Part shown: piece by piece, positions 25,401 through 33,253 of the stretch
Numbering within the stretch: the stretch's first letter is position 1
How the letters are laid out: every line of letters starts with the position of its first letter
Assembly (NCBI GenBank): GCA_964398945.1
Contig: CAYNOT010000014.1
Coordinates: 62,001-126,000 of the forward strand
Source: JBGTGG01 sp964398945
GTDB taxonomy: Bacteria; Bacteroidota; Bacteroidia; Cytophagales; Cyclobacteriaceae
Direction of reading: 5' to 3'
Length of the DNA: 64,000 bases
Notes under the pieces: model-generated
Database searches by the model: none
What the model saw: the letters and a program-made list of their open reading frames with translations, nothing else
Told to the model about the DNA's origin: nothing
Made by a program: the position numbers and the translations under genes

Positions 25401-25601
25401 GCCCAGAATCCTTTCTTGTTGTATGCACCGTATGTTACAAAATGGAACGGTGTTGATCCGGAGCCTACAGGTCAGGGAAGTACAGGTGTTGTGTCAACAG
25501 GCGCTGGCTTCAGGACACAGGGGCGGAACCAGAATCTGATAATATCAGCTTCAACCCCACCTGTTCGTTCGTTTATTTTTGGTCTCAATGTTACTTTTTA
25601 A
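22422..25601 (+). CDS. SusC-like TonB-dependent outer-membrane transporter
   Basis: A protein of 1,059 residues. A signal peptide (LLMIACLSFSFAQAQ) precedes a carboxypeptidase-like beta domain (ITGTVKDEVGSPMPGVNIVVKGTTNGT), a plug domain (LDASELSEVIVVGYGVQKKSDVTGS, VPVANLQQALQGRAAGV, LVLDGIPYEG, IYGSRGANGVIIVTTKRG) and a 22-strand barrel ending in RSFIFGLNVTF. SusC proteins import oligosaccharides with a SusD lid. Here the cargo is presumably decorated xylo-oligosaccharides. The susD gene follows after 12 nt. Expression is probably controlled from the region with the LacI-type palindromes. Confidence 0.96.
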   Translation: MNQKILRKEPFLGLSRGLARGILLMIACLSFSFAQAQTTITGTVKDEVGSPMPGVNIVVKGTTNGTTTNSNGEYIISTSVTPQTALVFSFIGYAGVEEVVGTRTTIDVSMQLDASELSEVIVVGYGVQKKSDVTGSLVSVNSEALREVPVANLQQALQGRAAGVEVTRVGTAPGASARIRVRGERSINGSNDPLLVLDGIPYEGSITDINPDEIASVNVLKDASATAIYGSRGANGVIIVTTKRGVAGETRVTLNTYYGITTVAKKYDMFNAEEYAAMRDISGFTEGYMQEEVEGMALGRNTDWQELMYENGIITNTNVGISGGSDKSRYAISGGYYKETTILPGQDFSRYSLKSTFDTKILEKLSVGLNSLNSMTYTNGSQFVNQQPNTPDAYGGSLMYPILALSPLMPAYQDNGEIFVRPAGNTTDHNGQYNPLLLKQNNDNWTDQIRRFRSFNSAYAEYEFIEGLTYRFNLGLDFSQTNAVQFQGQDSYFRTNNQTARAGIRNEELFSWTAENIVTYTKTFAQDHRITLTGLYSAQQSKSWSNFVSRDSLTADFIQYYNLMNASPDANTSFNGGEATWGLISYMARANYAFKDKYLLTLTFRTDGSSRLANKWHSYPAIAVGWNAIEEAFMQNQDIVSNLKLRFGYGQTSNQSVDPYTTLGGVSGNNGGVPIRYNYGPQRVIGFLPVRIPDKSLDWEYTNTWNIGVDFGLLKNRITGSVEWYNAQTNNLLYDQQLPITSGYQDAYQTNIGSVENKGMEISLSADIIESTTNDGFTWSADLNWFFNRNKLLALSPGVERNINAGLFVGHPLTAIYNYRKLGVWQEDEAAEAAAYGQLPGQLKIADLSGPGGEPDGVFTEEHDREIVGDQQPKWQGGITNRFTFKGFDMSIVTHARMGGLLMSYLHAPNGAYLTNNNGIRNGLDVDYWTPDNPTNWFPAPGSALPGGAANSWSTLAYYDASFIRVRSINLGYTVPSSVASKIKAQSLRVYFTAQNPFLLYAPYVTKWNGVDPEPTGQGSTGVVSTGAGFRTQGRNQNLIISASTPPVRSFIFGLNVTF

Positions 25602-25613
25602 AGCGAATCAATC

Positions 25614-27524
25614 ATGAAAAGATATTATAAAATAATACTTACGGTAGTGGCCATTTTGGCCCTCGCACCCGGGTGTCAGGATATACTCAATGAACATCCC
25701 AAGACCGAGTTTACAACTGCCCTTTACCAAACAGAGCCAGGGGTTCAATATGGCTTGAATACCGCCTATGGATACCTGCGTTTCCAATACGGGGTAAACC
25801 CTGCAATGGCACTCAACATTACAGGAACAGATGAGTTTACATACGGTGAACAACCGGCAGCCAGTACTTCCGGTGACAACCTGCCGCACAGGCTCTTTGG
25901 AACGTATGATGTAAATGCAGAATTGGGGTTTCTTACCGTGACGTTTAACCGGACCTTCCCAATTATCAATATGCTCAACGGTTTGATTGAGTTTATACCG
26001 GGTATTGAAAGCATGACCCCTACAAAAAAACTGGAAATGCTCGGGGAGGCTCATTACTTAAGGGCACATTATTATTATCTCCTGATTGGACAGTTCGGCC
26101 CGGTGCCCACTGATCTTGGTAGTGGGAACCTGGTATTCAACACGAGGCCCTATGCGGGATTTAACCGTGCAACAAATCCTGCTGCATTGCAAGAACAACT
26201 GGCTCTTAATTATGAGGTGATGATCGAAGACCTTGAGTTTGCGGCCCAAAACCTGCTTCCAGCAAGGCCGGCAAACTCCTTTAAACTTTCACAGGGAGTT
26301 GCGCTTCACCTTCTGTCCAAGATATATTTGTTCCGTGCATACTCCGGTTTATCGCCCAATGCAAATGCTGATTTTCAGGCAGCTTATAATGCCGCCATTG
26401 AATTGATTGACAATCCGGGTAAATATGGAACAGCACTTGCGCAGGATTTTGGTGTTCCATATAAACAAAGTAATGAGTACAACCTGGAAATCCTGTTTGC
26501 TGCTGAAAGGATTCCAATGGACAATGTGAACAATGAGTATACCAACCCCAGTGGCATCAGTGACCGTGAAAACATGGCTGCATCTTGTTTTACTTCCAAT
26601 TACGAGTCTATCAACTTGAGGGATGGTACAAGGCCATACAATGGAAGGCCCAGGGCACATCAAAGGCCATTGCGCAAATTAGCACCAACGAACTGGCTTC
26701 TCTTCACGGCTTTTGCAGATAAAGTAAATGATAGTCGTTATCATAATTCTTTCAAAACTGTTTACACCATTGATTCTGAAGCACAACCAGGCACTGAAGG
26801 GTATACAACATTTGTTGCTGACATGGCTACCAGGGGACTGGTAATTGGGGATACTGCTTTTGTGATGACAGATACTGATGCTATTGCGACTGCTCTCAAT
26901 GACCAAATCCCGCCCCCGCACTATCTTGCGTTTGGGCCTTCGGGTTGGTGGACACCAACAAACCATCCCAATGGTGGAAGGACTATTTACCCTGGCCTTA
27001 AAAAGTTTGATGATGCGTTGCGTGCTATCGGCAACGATGCGTCAGGGCGCCCTATGCCAATTTTTAAATTTGGTGAAACCTACCTGCTTGCTGCTGAAGC
27101 TGCTTTTCAAGGTAGTATAAACGGTGGTGCTACTGAAGCTGCTCGCTTGATCAACATTATCAGGAGAAGGGCTGCCTATCGTCCTGAGTTGGATCCTAGC
27201 AGAACAAATCCAAGCAATCCCCCTGTCTACAACCCCAATCTACTTCCTACTTTAGGTGACCGTCAAACAGCTATGGAAATAACTGCCGGTGATATTTCGT
27301 TGGACTTTATCCTTGACGAAAGGGCACGTGAGTTGTGTGGTGAGGGTAGTCGTTGGGTGGATCTTTCCCTGCGCGGGGAATCCGTATTCTTGAACCGCAT
27401 AAGCCTTAATGCCCAGGCGGCACCAGGTGTAAAGGCGTTTCACAGGATGCGTCCAATACCTCAAGAGCACTTGGATCGGTTGGAGGTACCGGACAAAACG
27501 ATCTATCAAAATCCAGGATATTAA
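25614..27524 (+). CDS. SusD/RagB family glycan-binding lipoprotein
   Basis: A protein of 636 residues. A lipoprotein signal (LALAPGCQD) is followed by the helical SusD fold with tetratricopeptide-like helices: LNEHPKTEFTTALYQTEPG, KLEMLGEAHYLRAHYYYLLIGQFGPVP, KLSQGVALHLLSKIYLFRAY and, near the end, FILDERARELCGEGSRWVDLSLRG. It forms the surface lid over the SusC barrel and binds the glycan. It is paired tightly with susC. Confidence 0.95.
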   Translation: MKRYYKIILTVVAILALAPGCQDILNEHPKTEFTTALYQTEPGVQYGLNTAYGYLRFQYGVNPAMALNITGTDEFTYGEQPAASTSGDNLPHRLFGTYDVNAELGFLTVTFNRTFPIINMLNGLIEFIPGIESMTPTKKLEMLGEAHYLRAHYYYLLIGQFGPVPTDLGSGNLVFNTRPYAGFNRATNPAALQEQLALNYEVMIEDLEFAAQNLLPARPANSFKLSQGVALHLLSKIYLFRAYSGLSPNANADFQAAYNAAIELIDNPGKYGTALAQDFGVPYKQSNEYNLEILFAAERIPMDNVNNEYTNPSGISDRENMAASCFTSNYESINLRDGTRPYNGRPRAHQRPLRKLAPTNWLLFTAFADKVNDSRYHNSFKTVYTIDSEAQPGTEGYTTFVADMATRGLVIGDTAFVMTDTDAIATALNDQIPPPHYLAFGPSGWWTPTNHPNGGRTIYPGLKKFDDALRAIGNDASGRPMPIFKFGETYLLAAEAAFQGSINGGATEAARLINIIRRRAAYRPELDPSRTNPSNPPVYNPNLLPTLGDRQTAMEITAGDISLDFILDERARELCGEGSRWVDLSLRGESVFLNRISLNAQAAPGVKAFHRMRPIPQEHLDRLEVPDKTIYQNPGY

Positions 27525-27545
27525 TTTTTATTTAAAGCGAAGAGT

Positions 27546-27631
27546 TATGAAATGGCCATGTAAATACGTTTCACCAACCGAAATGATTGTTTCGGCCATT
27601 CCATGTGACCTTGATCTAAAATAATAAACAC
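27546..27631 (+). promoter_or_regulatory. Conserved leader, copy 2 (upstream of the IPT/TIG gene)
   Basis: The region runs right up to the ATG at 27632. It holds two nested inverted repeats: AATGGCC (27551-27557) with GGCCATT (27594-27600), and CCGAAA (27578-27583) with TTTCGG (27590-27595). It is nearly the same as the leader of the Gfo/Idh/MocA gene and shares its last 45 bp or so with the CE15 leader. Confidence 0.65.
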
Positions 27632-28756
27632 ATGAAAAAAACGATAAATAGAATAATAGCATCGATTATGGTACCTGCAATGGTGGCAGTTATGATCTTC
27701 GGTTGTAGTGGGGATGAAGGCATTACGTATTCCATGAATGACGTAAGTAGCCGAATTTCGGGATTTAGTTCCAGCGCCCCCGGACAGGGCGCGGCCTTGG
27801 TTGTTACCGGATCAGAACTGGATGGCATAATCCGGGTTTTTGTAGGCGATGTAGTGGTGACGAAAGAGAATTTTGTTTCCCAGGAACCAACAAGCCTGAC
27901 TTTTATTGTACCTCCAAATGCAACATTGGGCGAAAATGAACTGCTTTTTGTTTGGTCGGGTCCTGCCAGGGCATTTGCTTCAATTGATGTTGTGAAATTC
28001 CATACCATCAGCGCAGTATTACCGAATGCTGCTGGTACAGGGCAAACAGTAACTTTAAAGGGTGCAAACCTGGACCTTGTGGAAGATATTGATGTCAATG
28101 GAACACCTGTCACCAGTATAGTTTCACAGGAACAAGGAACACTGAGGTTTACAATGCCGGCTGGGGCTACAACCGGTCCTGTTACCGTTAGCAGTGCTGC
28201 AGGATCGTATCCAAGCCCATCAAACCTGATTGCCTGCGATTCGGAACCGGGCAACCTGGCCTGCCGGGCAGTAATTAACACTAACGGAAGTTTTGAGGAC
28301 AGTCCACTGGGTGCAGCTTCAGGTTTATCCGGATGGGGAGGGCTAACCGGAGCGCGTATTACTGGTGTGATCACCGATGAAGAAGCCTTTGAAGGGCTTC
28401 ACTCTGTGAAAGTTACCATCAATGAGGTAGGTGCAAACCCGTGGGATATCCAACCGACTTCGTCCTTTCCAGTTGTTTTGGACGATCAATATCACTTGAG
28501 CGTGATGGTAAAAGGAACGGGCATTGCTAATATGAAGTTTGCTGTTGATGGCGACGCTTCAGGAGGATACGCGGAATACGGTAACCCTCAGATAGCAATC
28601 ACTTCGAATCAATGGCAGGAGGTTTCCTATTATTTTACGCCAACCTCTGCAAGTGGAAACAACGGAACCGTTAGGTTTGCCATCAGCATGAGCTATCCCG
28701 GAAACGTAGGCGGTGTGATCTATATGGATAACCTGCGTGTGGTGAAGGTAGAATAG
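27632..28756 (+). CDS. IPT/TIG-domain surface glycan-binding lipoprotein
   Basis: A protein of 374 residues with a lipoprotein signal (AVMIFGCSG). Two immunoglobulin-like IPT/TIG domains (about 30-120 and 122-200) have PGQGAALVVTGSELDG and AGTGQTVTLKGANLD. The C-terminal jelly roll (about 215-372), with NGSFEDSPLG at its start and NQWQEVSYYFTPTS near its end, resembles CBM4/9/22-type carbohydrate-binding modules. It fills the place of a SusE/SusF-like surface xylan-binding protein after SusD. A terminator follows. Confidence 0.82.
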   Translation: MKKTINRIIASIMVPAMVAVMIFGCSGDEGITYSMNDVSSRISGFSSSAPGQGAALVVTGSELDGIIRVFVGDVVVTKENFVSQEPTSLTFIVPPNATLGENELLFVWSGPARAFASIDVVKFHTISAVLPNAAGTGQTVTLKGANLDLVEDIDVNGTPVTSIVSQEQGTLRFTMPAGATTGPVTVSSAAGSYPSPSNLIACDSEPGNLACRAVINTNGSFEDSPLGAASGLSGWGGLTGARITGVITDEEAFEGLHSVKVTINEVGANPWDIQPTSSFPVVLDDQYHLSVMVKGTGIANMKFAVDGDASGGYAEYGNPQIAITSNQWQEVSYYFTPTSASGNNGTVRFAISMSYPGNVGGVIYMDNLRVVKVE

Positions 28757-28788
28757 GGAATGATCTATTATTTGAAATGATGTACAAC

Positions 28789-28817
28789 AAAGAAGCCGGA
28801 TTCATTCCGGCTTCTTT
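28789..28817 (+). terminator. Terminator-like hairpin after the IPT/TIG gene
   Basis: A 12-bp perfect stem (AAAGAAGCCGGA with TCCGGCTTCTTT) has a 5-nt loop and ends in T residues. It would end the susC-susD-TIG transcript. Confidence 0.7.
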
Positions 28818-28864
28818 ATAAAACAACCATCGGCTTTTTTCGCACTTCAAACCAAATTCACCAA

Positions 28865-30166
28865 ATGAAACTTTTGAAATATTTGCCACATAGCCTGCTC
28901 GTTATTTGTATCCTTACTATTGCAGTTTTTCTTGTTTCCTGTAGTGGATCAGAAGACCCAAAGGAACCTACGGTTATTACAAAAGACCTGAGCATAGACC
29001 CCTTGACTGCCTATCAAACCATTGCAGGTTTTGGTGGTGCCAACCAGATGTGGGGCACTCAATTTCCAAATGCAAGTGACATGAAGAGCGCGTTTGGCCC
29101 TGATGAAACAGACCTTGGGCTAAGCATTTTTAGAATACGCATTGCATCAAATCCAGATGAATGGCCACTGATTGTAGATGTTTGTAAGGAAGCATTGAAC
29201 CACGGTGCAAAAATAATGGCATCACCTTGGTCGCCCCCTGCAAATTTAAAAAGCAATGAAAGTGATATTGGTGGTCATTTGCCGGAAGGGAATTATCAGG
29301 CTTTTGCAGACCACCTTAATGATTTTATCGATTACATGACTTTAAATAATGTGGATATTTATACTATCTCGGTTCAAAACGAACCAGATATTCAGGTTTC
29401 GTATGAGTCATGCGATTGGACCGGGGCCAGTATGAGGGATTTTATTAAAGATTACGGGGATCAAATTACGGGAGCTAAACTTGCTGCCCCGGAGTCGTTC
29501 AACTTCAGTCAAACCCTTACCAATACCATAGTCAATGATGCCGAAGCAGCAGCCAATCTGGATATTGTAGCAGGCCATATTTATGGTGGTGGGTTGGCCC
29601 CTTTTGCAAATGCAGAAGCAAAAGGAAAAGAAATCTGGATGACAGAATATTTGTTAAATCAAAATGCCACCAGTCTATGGAGTACACTTTCTGAAAGCGT
29701 TATTTGGGATGAATCCTTGCAGATGCTGAACACCATCCATCAATCGATGATGCACAATTGGAGTGCTTATATATGGTGGTATATAAAACGATACTATTCC
29801 TTTATTGGTGATGGCGATCAAGGAACAACACCGGGATCTATTCTAAAAAGGGGACATGCGTTTTCACACTTTTCTAAATTTGTGCGCCCCGGTTATGTTC
29901 GAATTAAAACAGAGTTTCAAACATCAAGTGCGTTGATTTCAGCTTATCAGGGAAACGATGAAACTGTTGTGGTTTTGATAAACCCAAGCGCATCCCAAAT
30001 TAACAACATCAGCCTGAAGGTTGGTGAATTGGTGCCATCAAGTGCCACAACCTATGTTACAAACCTATCGATGGATAGGACCAAAACAATAGTGCAAATC
30101 GAGGATGGAAAACTTTTAGTGGACCTTGGTGCAAAAAGTGTAATGACTGTAGTGATCGAGGATTGA
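28865..30166 (+). CDS. GH30 glucuronoxylanase-like lipoprotein
   Basis: A protein of 433 residues with a lipoprotein signal (AVFLVSCSG). The GH30 barrel plus side beta domain is shown by YQTIAGFGGANQMWG, IMASPWSPPANLKS, the acid/base Glu173 in SVQNEPD, the nucleophile Glu261 in IWMTEYL and WSAYIWWYIKRYYS. Closest in appearance to subfamily 8, which cuts xylan next to methylglucuronic acid side groups. It cooperates with GH10 and GH115. It starts after a terminator and so probably has its own promoter in the 47-bp gap or gets read-through. Confidence 0.9.
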   Translation: MKLLKYLPHSLLVICILTIAVFLVSCSGSEDPKEPTVITKDLSIDPLTAYQTIAGFGGANQMWGTQFPNASDMKSAFGPDETDLGLSIFRIRIASNPDEWPLIVDVCKEALNHGAKIMASPWSPPANLKSNESDIGGHLPEGNYQAFADHLNDFIDYMTLNNVDIYTISVQNEPDIQVSYESCDWTGASMRDFIKDYGDQITGAKLAAPESFNFSQTLTNTIVNDAEAAANLDIVAGHIYGGGLAPFANAEAKGKEIWMTEYLLNQNATSLWSTLSESVIWDESLQMLNTIHQSMMHNWSAYIWWYIKRYYSFIGDGDQGTTPGSILKRGHAFSHFSKFVRPGYVRIKTEFQTSSALISAYQGNDETVVVLINPSASQINNISLKVGELVPSSATTYVTNLSMDRTKTIVQIEDGKLLVDLGAKSVMTVVIED

Positions 30167-30201
30167 AACTTGAAACTTGTTCAGGTTTAATTAGTTGATC
30201 A

Positions 30202-30291
30202 GATGCGTTATTTTTAATTTCAAGTTTGCTATCCTTTTCCACGAAGGCCCAACTCACCCAAGCCGCAAGGGACTCGATGACTAAATTTTAA
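30202..30291 (+). pseudogene. Relic of a signal-peptide-coding 5' end resembling the CE15 gene
   Basis: In one frame the sequence reads ALFLISSLLSFSTKA followed by QLTQAARDSMTKF and a stop. The intact CE15 protein at 33254 has GLSFSANAQFTQAARDSINKL at its N-terminus, so 13 of about 20 aligned residues agree. There is no start codon in frame and the coding stops at once. It is a leftover of a duplicated gene start placed right before the GH2 ATG. Confidence 0.6.
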
Positions 30292-33032
30292 TGATGAATG
30301 TATCACCGATAACAAAAGCTTTTACGCTGATTGCTTTACTAACTTTGTTTTATCAATGTAGCCCTCCGGGCAATACTTCTAAAACTGATTTAGCTTTCCG
30401 TGAGCGACTAAGCTTAAACGAAGGCTGGTACTTCATGAAGTACACAGAAAATCCGGATAGCCTTCTGTATGACATTCGTCCCGGGATTGTTGATCCACGT
30501 GAACATACCGTTGCGGATGCAAAACCAACAGAAGCATCAAACCTGATAACTTCCGATCAGGTTTTAAAAGCATACATATTGCCTACCGCAAACCCTTTTA
30601 TTAGAGATTCCGCCCTGCACCATATCCGCCCTGCCGGTTCTCCCGGAAAAGATTTTCCTTTCGTGCAACCAGCTTTTGATGATAGCGATTGGCAACATAT
30701 AGACCTTCCGCACGACTGGGCAATCAATGGGCCCTTCATGGCTGGGCCAAACCCGGAAGTAGGCGGGGGCATGGGGCGTCTGCCGAGCAATGGCGTAGGC
30801 TGGTATCGGAAAAAAATTGAGATCACTGAATCGGATGCCAACAAAAAAATTTACCTGGATATTGATGGTGCCATGTCGTACGCCATGGTGTGGGTCAATG
30901 GCCACCTGGCAGGTGGTTGGCCGTATGGATACAATTCATTCCGGATTGACTTAACCCCTTTCGTCCATGTTGGCCATGATAACCAATTGGCCATCCGTAT
31001 TGACAACCCGAACTATTCGGCACGGTGGTACCCCGGTGGTGGTATCTATCGAAATGTCTGGTTGACGAAAACCAATCTGATCCATGTTGGTCATTGGGGA
31101 ACTTTTATCACCACAAGAAATGCCGCTACATCATCAGCAACAATCGACCTGAATGTTACGGTTGACAACAATTCAAAACACGATGCAGACATTACGGTTA
31201 CTACCCATATTTATAAAATTGATGGAAGCGGAAATAGAAAAGCAAACAAAGTTAAGAGCTTTCCGGTAACTGCCACGAAAATCCCGGCAGGTAAAAGCAC
31301 TGCTATTCAAAATGAAGTTACGATTAAACATCCAAAGCTTTGGGGGCCGCCCCCAACCCAACGGCCCAACCTGTATGTTGCTGTATCACGGGTGGAAATG
31401 AACGGCAACATCGTTGATGAATATGAAACCATTTTCGGCATTCGATCATTGGAGTTCGATCCCAACAAAGGAGTGCTTGTCAATGGTGAGCGCATCCAAA
31501 TCAAAGGCGTTAACCAACACCATGACCTCGGTGCGTTGGGTGCTGCCTTCAATGTGCACGCTGCTGAACGGCAGTTGGAAATTCTAAAAGAAATGGGCTG
31601 CAATGCAATCCGCATGGCGCACAATCCCCCCGCCCCGGAGTTGTTGGACCTCACAGATAGGATGGGATTTCTTGTCTTTGATGAAATATTTGATTCATGG
31701 GAGCTGAAAAAGACCCCTTATGATTTTCATTTGATCTTTCCGGAATGGTATGAAGCGGATACACGAAGTTTTATTCGCAGGGATAGAAACCATCCTTCCA
31801 TTATTATTTGGGGAATGGGCAATGAAGTTGGTGAGCAATACACCGGGGAAGAAGGTGCTGCTGTTGCAAAACGTTTATATGATATCATAAAAGAAGAAGA
31901 CCCGACCCGTCCGGTTACTTCCGCCATGAACTATGCAAAACCGGATATGGCATTGCCTGTTACATTGGACCTTATCAGTCTGAATTATCAGGGTGAAGGA
32001 ATCCGCCAAAGTCCTGAGTTTGAAGGTACGGAGCGAATTCGTACCCCGCCTATGTATGATGCATTTCACAAACAGTTCCCCAACAAATTAATCCTCAGCA
32101 GCGAAACCGCTTCAGCTTTTAGTAGTCGCGGTGTTTATTTGTTTCCGGTGACAAAAGAAATCAGTGATCCTGTGCGTGATGGACGCGGTGGTGACTCAAA
32201 AACTCATCAGGTTTCTTCTTACGAACTTCATGCAGTTGATTTTGGATCCTCAGCCGATAAAGTTTTTGCGTCCATTGAAAGCCATCCCTTTGTGGCCGGT
32301 GAGTTTGTTTGGACGGGATGGGATTATATCGGGGAACCAACCCCGTACTACACTTCAAGAAGTTCGTATTGCGGCATCATTGATTTGGCAGGATTCAAAA
32401 AAGACCGTTTCTATCTGTATCAATCACATTGGCGGCCGGAGTTACCGATGGCACATATCCTTCCGCATTGGAATTGGCCGGAGCGTATTGGAAAGACAAC
32501 GCCTGTGCATGTTTTTACTTCTGGTGATGAAGCAGAACTTTTTCTGAATGGTCGTTCAATGGGAAAAAGGAAAAAAGAAAAATATCAATACCGCTTGCGC
32601 TGGGATGATGTGATCTATGAACCTGGAGAGGTAAAAGTGGTCGCGTATAAGGATGAAAAAGTGTGGGCAAAAAATAAAGTTGTGACAACAGGGCAAGCTA
32701 CTAAGCTGCATGCAACGGCTGATCGAAATAAAATCAATGCTGATGGTTACGATCTTTCTTTCATTTCTGTTTCCATCACCGATGAAACTGGAAATGTTGT
32801 GCCAACCGCCAATCATTTCGTCACGTTTGAAATTGAGGGCCCGGGCGAAATTGTAGCTACGGACAATGGTGATGCTACGAACATGATTTCGTTTTCTTCT
32901 ACGGAAAGGGATGCTTTCAATGGTTGGGTACTGGTGATTGTTAAAGCAAAGAAAGGAGCGTCTGGAAAAATTAAACTGCGTGCAAAAGCAGTTGGGCTGA
33001 AAGAAGCAATAGAGGAGATAAATGTTGATTGA
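30291..33032 (+). CDS. GH2 family glycoside hydrolase, lipoprotein
   Basis: A protein of 913 residues with a lipoprotein signal (LLTLFYQCSPP). GH2 layout: sugar-binding jelly roll (LPHDWAINGPF, WVNGHLAGGWPYGYNSFRIDLTP, NPNYSARWYPGGGIYRNVWL), an Ig-like domain, and a barrel with RIQIKGVNQHHDLGALGAAF and CNAIRMAHNPPAPELLDLTDRMGFLVFDE. The acid/base is Glu512 in WGMGNEVGE and the nucleophile Glu605 in LSSETAS. Two more beta domains end the protein. In this locus a beta-galactosidase, glucuronidase or xylan side-chain role is possible; the specificity is not readable by eye. Confidence 0.9.
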   Translation: MMNVSPITKAFTLIALLTLFYQCSPPGNTSKTDLAFRERLSLNEGWYFMKYTENPDSLLYDIRPGIVDPREHTVADAKPTEASNLITSDQVLKAYILPTANPFIRDSALHHIRPAGSPGKDFPFVQPAFDDSDWQHIDLPHDWAINGPFMAGPNPEVGGGMGRLPSNGVGWYRKKIEITESDANKKIYLDIDGAMSYAMVWVNGHLAGGWPYGYNSFRIDLTPFVHVGHDNQLAIRIDNPNYSARWYPGGGIYRNVWLTKTNLIHVGHWGTFITTRNAATSSATIDLNVTVDNNSKHDADITVTTHIYKIDGSGNRKANKVKSFPVTATKIPAGKSTAIQNEVTIKHPKLWGPPPTQRPNLYVAVSRVEMNGNIVDEYETIFGIRSLEFDPNKGVLVNGERIQIKGVNQHHDLGALGAAFNVHAAERQLEILKEMGCNAIRMAHNPPAPELLDLTDRMGFLVFDEIFDSWELKKTPYDFHLIFPEWYEADTRSFIRRDRNHPSIIIWGMGNEVGEQYTGEEGAAVAKRLYDIIKEEDPTRPVTSAMNYAKPDMALPVTLDLISLNYQGEGIRQSPEFEGTERIRTPPMYDAFHKQFPNKLILSSETASAFSSRGVYLFPVTKEISDPVRDGRGGDSKTHQVSSYELHAVDFGSSADKVFASIESHPFVAGEFVWTGWDYIGEPTPYYTSRSSYCGIIDLAGFKKDRFYLYQSHWRPELPMAHILPHWNWPERIGKTTPVHVFTSGDEAELFLNGRSMGKRKKEKYQYRLRWDDVIYEPGEVKVVAYKDEKVWAKNKVVTTGQATKLHATADRNKINADGYDLSFISVSITDETGNVVPTANHFVTFEIEGPGEIVATDNGDATNMISFSSTERDAFNGWVLVIVKAKKGASGKIKLRAKAVGLKEAIEEINVD

Positions 33033-33103
33033 AAAACCGAATGTGGTGTCCGTTTCTTGCCCCGGTGTGGCCGGAAGGGTAGCGATGGTAAAAATCTATA
33101 ATT

Positions 33104-33141
33104 TTATGCAGATTAGGTATTGATGTCCTGTATCTGCATAA
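33104..33141. other. 10-bp inverted repeat after the GH2 gene
   Basis: TTATGCAGAT (33104-33113) pairs with ATCTGCATAA (33132-33141) over an 18-nt loop. A run of A rather than T follows on the plus strand, so it is a weak terminator at best and could be an operator. Confidence 0.35.
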
Positions 33142-33206
33142 AAATGTATCAATGATAACGCGGGAACTAAATGTGGTTTTAAGGGAGCATGCCAGCGAAC
33201 GTGCAT

Positions 33207-33253
33207 GATTATTTTGGCCATTCCATGTGACCTTGATCTAAAATTATAAATAC
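33207..33253 (+). promoter_or_regulatory. Conserved leader, copy 3 (upstream of the CE15 gene)
   Basis: GATTATTTTGGCC, TTCCATGTGACCTTGATC and TAAAATTATAAATACATGAAA match the last 45 bp of the leaders at 12178 and 27546 and end at the ATG. The upstream CCGAAA half of the inverted repeat is missing here. Confidence 0.6.

Noticed and set aside
27616..28374. Minus-strand 252-codon open frame
   Set aside because: Antisense shadow of the IPT/TIG lipoprotein gene.
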